A stretch of DNA of 64,000 nt from Saccharofermentans sp. (lineage in GTDB: Bacteria; Bacillota; Clostridia; Saccharofermentanales; Saccharofermentanaceae), in NCBI GenBank assembly GCA_024692235.1, contig JAILMW010000024.1, positions 1-64,000 on the forward strand. The letters are read 5' to 3'. The translations under genes were made by a program, and so were the position numbers. The notes below the pieces were generated by a model. It ran no database searches and was not told the origin of the DNA. It saw only the letters and a list, made by a program, of their open reading frames with translations. Positions 16,975 to 24,879 of this stretch are shown piece after piece. Position 1 is the first letter of the stretch, and each line of letters opens with the position of its first letter.

Positions 16975-17097
16975 TCAACATCGGATCAGATCGAGGCGCA
17001 TACTCTCACACATTCGCGCCTCTGCCGTAACAGCCCGCATTCGATACATTCGACAACACATGGCTTTCGCCGATCCTTTGTAAGTCTTACTGCTCAT
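16975..17097 (-). CDS. Cysteine-rich leader peptide of the mccB-mccA-metN-metI operon (40 aa)
   Basis: The ATG at 17097 follows GAAAGGAGAGG at 8-base spacing. The 40-codon frame has MCCRM at codons 13-17 (tandem TGT), a further TGT later, and ends in CGA TGT TGA, like the metQ leader. The amino acids on either side of the block are otherwise unlike those of the other leaders, so selection appears to act on the Cys block and the RNA fold. A ribosome-mediated attenuation role is inferred. Confidence 0.75.
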   Translation of the reverse strand: MSSKTYKGSAKAMCCRMYRMRAVTAEARMCESMRLDLIRC

Positions 17098-17140
17098 GTA
17101 TACGCCTCTCCTTTCGAATAAGTTTTTGTTGTATGGTGAG

Positions 17141-17181
17141 ATTATATTGCTATTAACCTACTATGTCAATAGGTTTATAGG
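17141..17181 (-). promoter_or_regulatory. mccB operon promoter with an operator over the -35 box
   Basis: This is a consensus promoter on the minus strand: TTGACA (17164-17169), 17 bases, TATAAT (17141-17146). CCTATTGACATAGTAGG covers the -35 box, and an extra CCTAT half-site ends at 17181. The 25-base operator is identical to the one at 9747-9771. Confidence 0.85.
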
Positions 17182-17223
17182 TATTTGTATTTCACTTGAA
17201 CAACACGCCGAAAGGCAAGACTC

Positions 17224-17808
17224 TTATTTCTGTTCGGATCTTATATTTTTAACTTTGCGTACGATCATGAATGTCAGAATTATTGCACATGTAATATCAA
17301 TTGCAACTAAACTATCAATGTTCAAAGGATTCGTTCCTAAATACAAATGCGCTGTCTTTACGCCGATTCTTTGACCATAATACGACGAATGGACCCCGTC
17401 ATCGGCCAATAGAACCTTAATTACATTATATCTGAGATTCGAAAGCGGATAATTATCCTCTATATAGCTCTCTCCGCCACTCTCAAAATAAATAGTACAA
17501 CTGGTTTCATACACGTCTATTATCCTGACAGACGATACAGGAAGACCTTCCTGTTCATCTCCCGGTAAGACCTCGATAAACCCATTATAAAAACCTATCC
17601 CGTCATGAAAAATCACGCCATGTTTAATGTAGCATCCATCTTTCAGTGTAGCAGGAGTATTGATACCGGTAATACTCTCGATCGGAACAATATCTTCATC
17701 ACTTCTAATTTTTCCGTTGAAACTAAATACCAATACCGTAAGTGCAATACTTATGGTGAATATTATCGCAAAAATTACTGATACAACCTTTAAAAAGATC
17801 TTTCTCAT
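17224..17808 (-). CDS. Membrane-anchored protein of unknown function
   Basis: The 194-residue protein has a hydrophobic N-terminal segment (about 5-30), a soluble region of about 125 residues rich in beta-type sequence, and a second hydrophobic segment (about 163-183) with a short basic tail. I recognise no family. It overlaps the kinase-like gene upstream by 4 bases (ATGA type), so the two are likely translated together. It is lower in GC than its neighbours, which may point to a separate origin. Confidence 0.7.
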   Translation of the reverse strand: MRKIFLKVVSVIFAIIFTISIALTVLVFSFNGKIRSDEDIVPIESITGINTPATLKDGCYIKHGVIFHDGIGFYNGFIEVLPGDEQEGLPVSSVRIIDVYETSCTIYFESGGESYIEDNYPLSNLRYNVIKVLLADDGVHSSYYGQRIGVKTAHLYLGTNPLNIDSLVAIDITCAIILTFMIVRKVKNIRSEQK

Positions 17809-18332
17809 ATGCTATCCCTTACTGTCGGTACAGAAGACTCATAATCCGAATCGATAAGAGTCACTTCTTCACCGCTTCCCGTAAAGCCTTCTATGATCTC
17901 GTGATTACATTTCCTGAGCCATTCGATCGTACAATCGGAATCGTCGAGCCTCTTCTCGACATCGGAAGCGTGCTCCACTATCTTACCAAAGTTATTCACG
18001 ATATAGTTATCGGTAAATGCAAGGCAGATAAATCTGATATTCTTCAGGTACTCTTTGTCGAAGTCAGCTCTCCAGTTATAAGGGATGTAGCATCCTTCTA
18101 CTATGAGATCCTGCTTATTCTCGATCGCGGTCTTTACCATCTCCCTGACTATAGGCCAAAGATACGTAGTAAGCTTATCGTCATCGTAGGGAGTAAGGTC
18201 TGTATTGCCGCTTCTTATAAGCCCCATCTTAAGATGATCCATGGATAGATACGGATAGTGATACTTCTCCAGGAGTCTTTGTGCAAGTACGGTCTTACCT
18301 GTATGTGATGCACCTGTTATAAGTATTATCAT
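17805..18332 (-). CDS. P-loop nucleotide-binding protein (AAA/kinase-like)
   Basis: This 175-residue protein starts with the Walker A motif GASHTGKT (7-14), followed by MDHLKMGLIRSG and IVEGCYIP, a pattern seen in small P-loop kinases and 2-phosphoglycerate-kinase-like proteins. It is cytoplasmic with unknown substrate. It overlaps the downstream membrane-protein gene by 4 bases. Confidence 0.8.
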   Translation of the reverse strand: MIILITGASHTGKTVLAQRLLEKYHYPYLSMDHLKMGLIRSGNTDLTPYDDDKLTTYLWPIVREMVKTAIENKQDLIVEGCYIPYNWRADFDKEYLKNIRFICLAFTDNYIVNNFGKIVEHASDVEKRLDDSDCTIEWLRKCNHEIIEGFTGSGEEVTLIDSDYESSVPTVRDSI

Positions 18333-18374
18333 TTGAGCTGACTTTGCCTTTCGAGGATCTTATCTTAGTTATGC

Positions 18375-18755
18375 TTAACGTCCTGCTGCCTTATGCGCAT
18401 TCGCTTGCATATTTCTTATCTTAAGATAAAGCTCATTTACAGCATATGCTTCATCCTTACCTTCGTATCTTACGGCTCGCTGCCCGTCAGACTTATTCTT
18501 ATATACGACGAAGTTGCCGCTTATCTGATCTTTATAGATTCCGAAAGCCTGGGGAGATGTATAGTTCTCACCAATATGCACATGCATCTTATCCAAAGGA
18601 AGCTTATTGCTGTCACAATAAGCCTTAAGCTCCTCTATCGTAACGGGATTCTTCGAATAGTGGCCCGCTATGTGCGTATTTGCCGCACCGCAGTGGGGGC
18701 AGGATACATCAGTAGTCTCCATATAGTTACCGCAGTAATCGCAATTGACCTTCAT
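18375..18755 (-). CDS. Small zinc-ribbon protein
   Basis: This 126-residue protein opens with CDYCGNYMETTDVSCPHCG, a four-cysteine zinc ribbon. A following domain (about 35-110) is nearly the same as the corresponding part of the gene at 18768 (shared LDKMHVHIGE and FVVYKNK). The function is unknown. It appears to be a truncated paralog of its upstream neighbour and lies 12 bases from it. Confidence 0.8.
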   Translation of the reverse strand: MKVNCDYCGNYMETTDVSCPHCGAANTHIAGHYSKNPVTIEELKAYCDSNKLPLDKMHVHIGENYTSPQAFGIYKDQISGNFVVYKNKSDGQRAVRYEGKDEAYAVNELYLKIRNMQANAHKAAGR

Positions 18756-18767
18756 AAATACCTTCCC

Positions 18768-19610
18768 TTACAGATAGCGCATAATATCGATATGCCAGTC
18801 GCTGTCCCAATCTCCGCCTCCGCCGAAGTCGTAGTCGTCGTAGGAATCATCCCAGTCATAGTCATCATCACTGTCCCAGTCATCGTCTGATTCCCAGTCG
18901 CTCGAATAATCATCTACGGGGAACTCTTGTGCATCAACTTCGTTGTCATAATCATTTCCTATGAAGTCTTCTTCCCTGTCGATCGTGGAGGACATATCTC
19001 CCGTGGATGACCAGCTCTCGGTATCCTCATCGTACTCATACCAGTAGGAACCATGACGGTAGTATGTGGTGCCTCTATGCTCATAATATCCGTTGTAACG
19101 CTTGTCGATCATGGCAGCTATACAGGCATATACGAGCGCCCCCACTATGACGATAAGGAAGAAGATGCATACAACATAGTATAGAACGGGAGTCTTAGAG
19201 GGCTTCGATCTACCCTTAGTGGAAGAAGTTCTCCCGGAAGTTGCTGCCTTAGCTTCATTAAGAAGATCCTTTATCTTCAAATAAAGCTCATTTACGGCAT
19301 AAGCTTCATCAGTACCGTCATACCTTATGGCACGCTGTCCGTTAGCTTTATTCTTGTATACGACGAAATGCCCGTTCTGCTCATTCTTATATATACCGAA
19401 GGCTTTGGGCTGCTTAAAGTCTTCGCCTATGTGAATGTGCATCTTATCAAGCTTAAGGCCCTTGCTGTCACAAAAAGCCTTAAGCTCTTCTATGGTCTTG
19501 GGAGTACCTTTTACGGTCCTTTGAAATTGGGGATTCTTAGCACCGCAATTAGGGCACTCTTCATCCGTATTCTTAAGCTCGCTTCCGCAGTATTCACAGA
19601 ATATCTTCAT
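18768..19610 (-). CDS. Zinc-ribbon protein with one membrane helix and an acidic tail
   Basis: The protein has 280 residues. It has an N-terminal zinc ribbon (CEYCGSELKNTDEECPNCG) and the same middle domain as the 18375 protein (LDKMHIHIGED, HFVVYKNKANGQRAIRYDGTDEAYAVNELYLKI). A hydrophobic helix follows at about 143-168. The C-terminal tail is very acidic, Tyr/Trp-rich and of low complexity (repeated SDDD/DW units). The acidic tail could lie outside the membrane. The function is unknown. Confidence 0.8.
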   Translation of the reverse strand: MKIFCEYCGSELKNTDEECPNCGAKNPQFQRTVKGTPKTIEELKAFCDSKGLKLDKMHIHIGEDFKQPKAFGIYKNEQNGHFVVYKNKANGQRAIRYDGTDEAYAVNELYLKIKDLLNEAKAATSGRTSSTKGRSKPSKTPVLYYVVCIFFLIVIVGALVYACIAAMIDKRYNGYYEHRGTTYYRHGSYWYEYDEDTESWSSTGDMSSTIDREEDFIGNDYDNEVDAQEFPVDDYSSDWESDDDWDSDDDYDWDDSYDDYDFGGGGDWDSDWHIDIMRYL

Positions 19611-19663
19611 ACAAAGTCCTCGCTACAACCTTTGTATAAAGATTATAACACCGATCTTACATA

Positions 19664-20581
19664 TCAGTCGTCATACTGATCTTCGGGAACAAAGTAGACA
19701 TGAGTTGCCTGATTCATATTGGTAAGATCAAGACCGCTCTCATCATCATCTACAAGATAGTTACCGATATAGGGAGTCATAACTTCTTCATCCAATGTAT
19801 TAACACCGTCGACCATACAGGATTCGTTATTTAATACAATGCATACAAAGTTCTCTTCGCAGTAATCGCTGTCAGCAGCAAGAAGTTCCTCGATCTCCTC
19901 TTCTGTTACGCCATATTCCTCAAGGTCTTCAGATACATATTCGATCGCATCTCTGCCGACATAGATCTCATATGTACCTTCGTAGTAACTGCTGTCGTCA
20001 TCGCCGTAAGTCTCATAATATCTGAACCTGTTGCCGGACTCGAATACAAGATAGGAACCCTCACGCTCAAGTACCCAGTTCTCGTTCTTTATGATCCTCT
20101 CGATATTAAGGTCCTCATACTCCGTTCTTGTCTCGATCTCTTTTGCGAGATCCCCGCCAAAATCATCGAAGTAATCGTCCATATCCATAAGAGCAAGACC
20201 AACAACAAGAAGGAAGAAAAGTCCTGCCAATATCGATATTACGATACCTGCGATAGCAAAGCCTTTTCCTTTGAGATTCTTCTTATTCGCAGCGCCAAGG
20301 CCGCAGATCGACAGTATAAGTCCGATAATAGCGGGAATTCCGATAAGCGGGATCGATATGAGCGACACTACAAAACCTGCTATACAAAGTCCGCTGGTCT
20401 TAGAAGGAGCAGCCGCACGGGGCGCTACCTGCTGAGAAGGTGCGGCCTCGACCTTTACCTGCGGTGCAGGAGCAACAGGTGTTGCCACCGGCGCAACCGC
20501 TTCAGGCAATACCGCACCGCAGCCTACACAAAACTTGGAACTGTCGTCGTTATCAAATCCGCAATTACTACACTTTCTCAT
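19664..20581 (-). CDS. Zinc-ribbon and DUF4190-type membrane protein
   Basis: The 305-residue protein starts with a zinc ribbon, CSNCGFDNDDSSKFCVGCG. A Pro/Ala/Val-rich linker follows, then two hydrophobic helices with the sequence GLCIAGFVVSLISIPLIG...FAIAGIVISIL, typical of DUF4190. The acidic C-terminal domain of about 170 residues is probably outside the cell. It is the third zinc-ribbon gene in a row, all on the same strand. The function is unknown. Confidence 0.82.
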   Translation of the reverse strand: MRKCSNCGFDNDDSSKFCVGCGAVLPEAVAPVATPVAPAPQVKVEAAPSQQVAPRAAAPSKTSGLCIAGFVVSLISIPLIGIPAIIGLILSICGLGAANKKNLKGKGFAIAGIVISILAGLFFLLVVGLALMDMDDYFDDFGGDLAKEIETRTEYEDLNIERIIKNENWVLEREGSYLVFESGNRFRYYETYGDDDSSYYEGTYEIYVGRDAIEYVSEDLEEYGVTEEEIEELLAADSDYCEENFVCIVLNNESCMVDGVNTLDEEVMTPYIGNYLVDDDESGLDLTNMNQATHVYFVPEDQYDD

Positions 20582-20726
20582 ATTATCCCTCCGATATTAT
20601 TCCATTCATACTGATCTGCTTCATCAGCAGACAAGTAAATAATACCATATGTTGTATTTTTACACTAACAAGTGTGTGAACAATCTGAAAATGTGTGTTT
20701 AAGGATTCTATACCATTACCAATGGA

Positions 20727-21719
20727 TCAGACCTTATATTCTTCGTTAAAAAGGTTAGTAGATAAGTATCTAAGTCCTGTATCAGGCAATACCGCTACGA
20801 TCGTCTTACCTTTATTCTCAGGTCTCTTTGCAAGTTCGGTCGCGGCATATATGGCTGCTCCCGAAGAAGTCCCTACAAGGATACCGTCTGACTTAGCTGC
20901 TTCTCTGGCAGCCTTATATGCATTCTCCGTAAGGACTTCTATCTTCTCATCGTAGATAGTAAGATCCATTGTCTTAGGAATACGATCATCAGGGATACCT
21001 TCAAAAGGATGAACTCCCGTGATCTCCTCAGGATGAGGATTGTCTTTACTTGGAAGCGACCTCTCATCCGGCTGGATACCTACTACTTTTATATTCTTAT
21101 CTTTACTCTTTAAGAATCTACCTGTTCCTGACAATGTGCCGCCTGTACCTACGTTAGCTACAAGGATATCCACATTACCTTCCGTGTCTTCCCATATCTC
21201 GGGACCTGTAGTAAGTTCGTGTATACGGGGATTGGAAGGGTTAGCTCCCTGCTCTGCGAAGAATATGCCGTCTTCTTTGGCAAGTGCATCCTTAAGAGCT
21301 CTTATTGCGACAAAGAAATCTCCGTCACTTTCTTTTAATACCTTAGCTACAATAGGGTCGGATGAGAGCTTTACTGTCTCCCCTCCGAATGCCTTTATTA
21401 CCTTAAAGCGCTCTTCACTGACCTGATCTTGTACGTATGCTTTGAAGCGGTAGCCTTTCGCTGCTGCTATAGCCGCAAGAGCAATACCGGTATTGCCGCT
21501 TGTAACTTCAACTATCGTTCCTCCGGGCTTAAGGCGGCCGTCCTTCTCTGCGTCTTCTACCATCGCCAGGGCGATCCTGTCCTTTACGCTCTGGTTGGGA
21601 TTATAGTACTCGAGCTTAACTAATATCTTCGCTTCAAGGCCGTGCTTCTTCTCGTAGTTACTAAGTTCAAGCAGGGGCGTCTTACCTACTAATTCCGTTA
21701 TCGATCTTCTTATGCTCAT
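20727..21719 (-). CDS. cysK: Cysteine synthase (O-acetylserine sulfhydrylase)
   Basis: The 330-residue PLP enzyme has the Lys motif [18 protein letters not shown], the loop TSGNTGIAL and the C-terminal GTSSGAA. It converts O-acetylserine and sulfide to cysteine. It is a close paralog of the gene at 29739 in the nitrogenase-like operon, and both end LPDTGLRYLSTNLFNE. The start is taken as the ATG at 21719 (AAGGAAATACAT before it), not the GTG at 21764. Unlike the other sulfur operons it shows no Cys leader in its 108-base upstream gap. Confidence 0.92.
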   Translation of the reverse strand: MSIRRSITELVGKTPLLELSNYEKKHGLEAKILVKLEYYNPNQSVKDRIALAMVEDAEKDGRLKPGGTIVEVTSGNTGIALAAIAAAKGYRFKAYVQDQVSEERFKVIKAFGGETVKLSSDPIVAKVLKESDGDFFVAIRALKDALAKEDGIFFAEQGANPSNPRIHELTTGPEIWEDTEGNVDILVANVGTGGTLSGTGRFLKSKDKNIKVVGIQPDERSLPSKDNPHPEEITGVHPFEGIPDDRIPKTMDLTIYDEKIEVLTENAYKAAREAAKSDGILVGTSSGAAIYAATELAKRPENKGKTIVAVLPDTGLRYLSTNLFNEEYKV

Positions 21720-21826
21720 ATGTATTTCCTTCCGCTTTACGTGTTGATAGGAAGAGCGTAGCACTTAAGATCTTCTGCGGATAATCCGCAATATTTATCT
21801 CGAGCAATAAGATTTATGTAAATACC

Positions 21827-21859
21827 AAAAAGGCTCCGGAGCAAATGCCTCAGAGCCTT
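21827..21859 (-). terminator. Terminator of nifS-nifU
   Basis: On the minus strand AAGGCTC-TGAG pairs with CTC(C)-GGAGCCTT and is followed by TTTTTGG, 25 bases after the nifU stop codon. Confidence 0.85.
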
Positions 21860-21884
21860 CGGGATTGTATGGTATTACGGATCT

Positions 21885-22256
21885 TTACTTTCTGCTGTTA
21901 TAGTCGTCGATAGCTGCTTCTATCGCTTCCTGAGCAAGAACGGAGCAGTGCATCTTGTAGTCGGGAAGTCCGTCAAGAGCCTCTGCTACCGCCTTGTTAG
22001 TGAGCTTCTTGGCTTCCTCCAAGGGCTTACCTTTGATAAGCTCTGTTGCCATGGAGCTTGAAGCGATGGCGCTGCCGCAGCCGAATGTCTCGAACTTAAC
22101 GTCCTCGATGATGTCATTCTCGATCTTAAGGTACATCTTCATGATGTCGCCGCACTTGGCATTACCTACTTCTCCGATGCCGTTAGCATCCTCTAAAACT
22201 CCTACATTTCTTGGATTTCTGAAGTGATCCATTACTTTCTCGCTATAAAGTGCCAT
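21885..22256 (-). CDS. nifU: Iron-sulfur cluster scaffold NifU/IscU
   Basis: The 123-residue scaffold has the three cluster-ligand cysteines in NAKCGD, FGCGSA and HCSVLA. It receives sulfur from the adjacent desulfurase and builds Fe-S clusters for transfer. The gene is 15 bases downstream of nifS in one transcript. With a full nitrogenase-like operon nearby, it may serve both housekeeping and that system. Because it lacks the extra NifU domains, it is an IscU-length protein. Confidence 0.95.
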   Translation of the reverse strand: MALYSEKVMDHFRNPRNVGVLEDANGIGEVGNAKCGDIMKMYLKIENDIIEDVKFETFGCGSAIASSSMATELIKGKPLEEAKKLTNKAVAEALDGLPDYKMHCSVLAQEAIEAAIDDYNSRK

Positions 22257-22271
22257 ATCTTTATCTCCTTC

Positions 22272-23456
22272 TTACAGTATGAAATTGCCTTTGCCTGCTA
22301 CCAGGTCTCTCCAAACGGGAGAGAATCCTCTTAAGTACTCAACTACTTCCTTTACTGACTTGATGATGTAATCAGCTTCTTCGTCAGTGATATCTTCACC
22401 GAGACTCAATCTCAGAGAGCCGTGTGCTACATCGTGAACTCTTCCTATTGCAAGAAGAACGTGGCTGGGATCTAGTGATCCTGATGTGCAGGCACTTCCT
22501 GATGAGGCCGCGATACCCTTGTCGTCAAGAAGGAGAAGAAGTGACTCACCTTCTATTCCCTCGAAGCAGAAGTTGATGTTACTCGGAACTCTGCTCTCTT
22601 CATCTCCGTTGATCGCAGAATGAGGGATCTCCTTAAGACCTGCGATGATCTTATCTCTTACGGGAGTAAGCTTAGCTTTATAGTTATCAAGGTTTGCTAC
22701 GGATTCCGTAAGAGCTGTTGCCATAGCCGCAATACCGGGAACGTTCTCGGTACCTGCTCTCTTACCTCTCTCCTGAGCACCGCCCTCGATAAGGTTTGTA
22801 AGCTTGATGCCCTTCTTAGCATAGAGGAACCCGACACCCTTGGGTCCGTGGAACTTATGTCCGGATGCTGAGAGAAGATCGATGTTGTCTTCTTCTACAT
22901 TTACCTTGATGTGTCCTACTGCCTGTACCGCGTCTGTGTGGAAAAGAACACCGTGCTTACGGCAGATGGCACCGATCTCACGGATAGGCTGGATAGTACC
23001 GATCTCGTTATTAGCGTACATTACAGTAACAAGTGCAGTATCTTCCTTGATGGCAGCCTCGACTTCCTCGGGGCGAACGATACCGTTCTCATGTACGGGA
23101 AGAAGTGTTACTTCGAATCCCTCTTCTTCAAGCTTCTTCAATGTATGAAGGATAGCGTGATGCTCAAAAGCCGTAGAGATGATATGCTTCTTGCCTTTCT
23201 TCTCTCCGAGCTTTGCGACTGATATAAGAGCCTGATTATCAGCTTCGCTTCCGCCTGATGTGAAGAGGATCTCTCTGGGATTGGCTCCGATAGCTGCTGC
23301 TACATCCTCTCTTGCCTTCTCGAGAGCTTCCTTTGCCTTCTGTCCGAAAGCATAGAGACTCGAAGGGTTACCGTATGTATCTCCTATAAGGGATACCATT
23401 GTATTGACAGCTGCTTCGCTCATCTTAGTGGTAGCAGCATTATCTGCGTAGATCAT
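22272..23456 (-). CDS. nifS: Cysteine desulfurase NifS/IscS
   Basis: This 394-residue class V PLP enzyme takes sulfur from cysteine for Fe-S clusters and tRNA thiolation (MnmA). It has YADNAATTKMS, FTSGGSEADNQA, the PLP-lysine motif ASGHKFHGPKG and the active-site loop SSGSACTSGSLDPSHVL. It starts the nifSU operon. The promoter carries the shared CCTA-type operator, and a divergent Rrf2 gene lies 231 bases away, as in classical IscR regulation. Confidence 0.95.
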   Translation of the reverse strand: MIYADNAATTKMSEAAVNTMVSLIGDTYGNPSSLYAFGQKAKEALEKAREDVAAAIGANPREILFTSGGSEADNQALISVAKLGEKKGKKHIISTAFEHHAILHTLKKLEEEGFEVTLLPVHENGIVRPEEVEAAIKEDTALVTVMYANNEIGTIQPIREIGAICRKHGVLFHTDAVQAVGHIKVNVEEDNIDLLSASGHKFHGPKGVGFLYAKKGIKLTNLIEGGAQERGKRAGTENVPGIAAMATALTESVANLDNYKAKLTPVRDKIIAGLKEIPHSAINGDEESRVPSNINFCFEGIEGESLLLLLDDKGIAASSGSACTSGSLDPSHVLLAIGRVHDVAHGSLRLSLGEDITDEEADYIIKSVKEVVEYLRGFSPVWRDLVAGKGNFIL

Positions 23457-23490
23457 GTTATGTTTTTCCTTTCACTTAAGCCTTGATGGA

Positions 23491-23531
23491 ATGTTATACA
23501 CTTTTACCCACTATGTCAATAGGTGAGTAGG
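23491..23531 (-). promoter_or_regulatory. nifS promoter with an operator over the -35 box
   Basis: Minus-strand TTGACA (23514-23519), 17 bases and TAACAT (23491-23496). The -35 box lies in CCTATTGACATAGTGGG, and an upstream CCTAC half-site ends at 23531. It is the same operator design as at metQ, mccB and metB, one position altered. Confidence 0.75.
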
Positions 23532-23627
23532 TTTTGAAAAAATCTTTTTTATAAGGTACCAAAAGCGGATCGTCCGCAAGCAAAAAATATAGATATAATG
23601 CACGTTTCAAAGCAAAATACTCTTATA

Positions 23628-23660
23628 TTGATTTACCCTATTACCTTTAGGTATAATAGG
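23628..23660 (+). promoter_or_regulatory. Promoter and dyad operator of the Rrf2 gene
   Basis: TTGATT (23628-23633), 18 bases and TATAAT (23652-23657). A dyad with CCTATTA and TAATAGG arms (23637-23660) covers the spacer and the -10 box, which suggests autorepression. The sequence resembles the CCTA...TAGG half-sites of the sulfur promoters. Confidence 0.7.
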
Positions 23661-23687
23661 TAAAAAATAGCCAAAGGAGTACTTCAT

Positions 23688-24089
23688 ATGATCTCTACCA
23701 AAGGAAGATATGCTTTACGAGTAATGATTGATCTTGCCGAGAACGATACAGGCAGTTATATCCCCTTGAAGGATATCGCAGAGAGGCAGGAGATTTCCAA
23801 GAAGTACCTGGAGATAATAGTAAAAGAAATGGTCCAGGGCGGACTTGTTGTAGGTGCCAGCGGTAAGGGCGGCGGCTATAAGCTCGTTAAGAAGCCCGAG
23901 AAGTACAAGGTAGGCGAGATCTTAGAGCTCATGGAAGGTCCTCTTAATTCTGTTGCATGTCTTGCCGATAAGGGCTTTAAGTGCGATAGAAAGAAGTCAT
24001 GCCAGACGCTTCCCATGTGGGTAGAGTTCGATAAGATGGTGCACGACTTCTTCTATCACAAGACTTTAAAAGATCTTATTGAGGAGTGA
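23688..24089 (+). CDS. Rrf2-family transcriptional regulator (IscR/CymR-like)
   Basis: The 133-residue protein has the winged-helix opening MISTKGRYALRVMIDLAEN, the recognition region ERQEISKKYLEIIVKEMVQGGLV and the wing GKGGGYKL. Three Cys (C-x7-C-x5-C in SVACLADKGFKCDRKKSCQ) could hold an Fe-S cluster, as in IscR. CymR, the cysteine repressor of Bacillus, lacks these. It is divergent from nifSU, and a dyad covers its own promoter. It is the best candidate to bind the shared sulfur operator. AAAGGAGT precedes the ATG. Confidence 0.9.
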   Translation: MISTKGRYALRVMIDLAENDTGSYIPLKDIAERQEISKKYLEIIVKEMVQGGLVVGASGKGGGYKLVKKPEKYKVGEILELMEGPLNSVACLADKGFKCDRKKSCQTLPMWVEFDKMVHDFFYHKTLKDLIEE

Positions 24090-24114
24090 TCGCTTCTAAT
24101 CGCTTTAAAGAAAG

Positions 24115-24149
24115 AACAGGATCTGCATATATCTGCTGCAGGTCCTGTT
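24115..24149 (+). terminator. Terminator of the Rrf2 gene
   Basis: AACAGGATCTGCA pairs with TGCAGGTCCTGTT (one G-U pair) and is followed by TCTTTTTC. It stands 26 bases after the stop codon. Confidence 0.85.
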
Positions 24150-24161
24150 TCTTTTTCTTCA

Positions 24162-24842
24162 TTATTTCTCGAACCGTAATTTCTCCTTACGCACTTCACC
24201 CAAGTGGTTCATGTCGTTATAAAGCTCGATACGCGGGATAATAATGTCCCCGTTAAGAGGCGTCAGGTTCAGGATACTTACCGAGCAGACTCCATAGGGC
24301 ATAGCCGTAAGAACATAAGGAAAAGGCAGATCCAGTATGTGAGATAATATAACTGCTCCGGAGCCTCCATGTGCAAAGATCGCGACAGTGTCTTCGCTTC
24401 GCCTTATCGCTCTGTAGATATCGCCTTCTCTTACAAGGCCGTATCCTTCGAGAAATCCGTCGACTTCAAGTGATAATCTGTCGTAATATTCCATACAGAT
24501 ATTATCCCTGAAGAAGTGATGATCCTTCCAGTTATCGATCTGTCCTTTCCTTATAAGTTCATATGCAAGCGTCCAGGGATGTCCGTCGTATTCAAGAGGT
24601 TCTTTATTCTTGGATCCCCAATCGATCTCATGCATAAAATCCAGTATCCTGACCTCTTTACCATGGTCTTTTGCAGTATAAGAAGCCGTCTCTACGGCTC
24701 TTCCCATGGGAGAAGAAAAGACGGCCTTTATATCTTCATTATGAAGCCTGACGGCAGTCTTATTCGCCTGATCTATACCTCTTGTTGTCAGGCAGTCATT
24801 ATCGTAATCGGGTTCACCGTGTCGTACAAATATAATCCTCAT
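24162..24842 (-). CDS. Histidine phosphatase family protein
   Basis: The 226-residue protein opens with the RHG motif MRIIFVRHGEPDYDNDCLTTRG, followed by VFSSPMGRAVETASY and a late AHGGSG with the second catalytic His. It belongs to the phosphoglycerate mutase-like phosphatases. The substrate is not predictable. I place the start at the ATG at 24842 because AAGGAG lies 8 bases upstream; a GTG at 24851 would add three residues. Confidence 0.9.
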   Translation of the reverse strand: MRIIFVRHGEPDYDNDCLTTRGIDQANKTAVRLHNEDIKAVFSSPMGRAVETASYTAKDHGKEVRILDFMHEIDWGSKNKEPLEYDGHPWTLAYELIRKGQIDNWKDHHFFRDNICMEYYDRLSLEVDGFLEGYGLVREGDIYRAIRRSEDTVAIFAHGGSGAVILSHILDLPFPYVLTAMPYGVCSVSILNLTPLNGDIIIPRIELYNDMNHLGEVRKEKLRFEK

Positions 24843-24879
24843 GAAGAACACTCCTTATATGAGGATAATTATACCCTAA

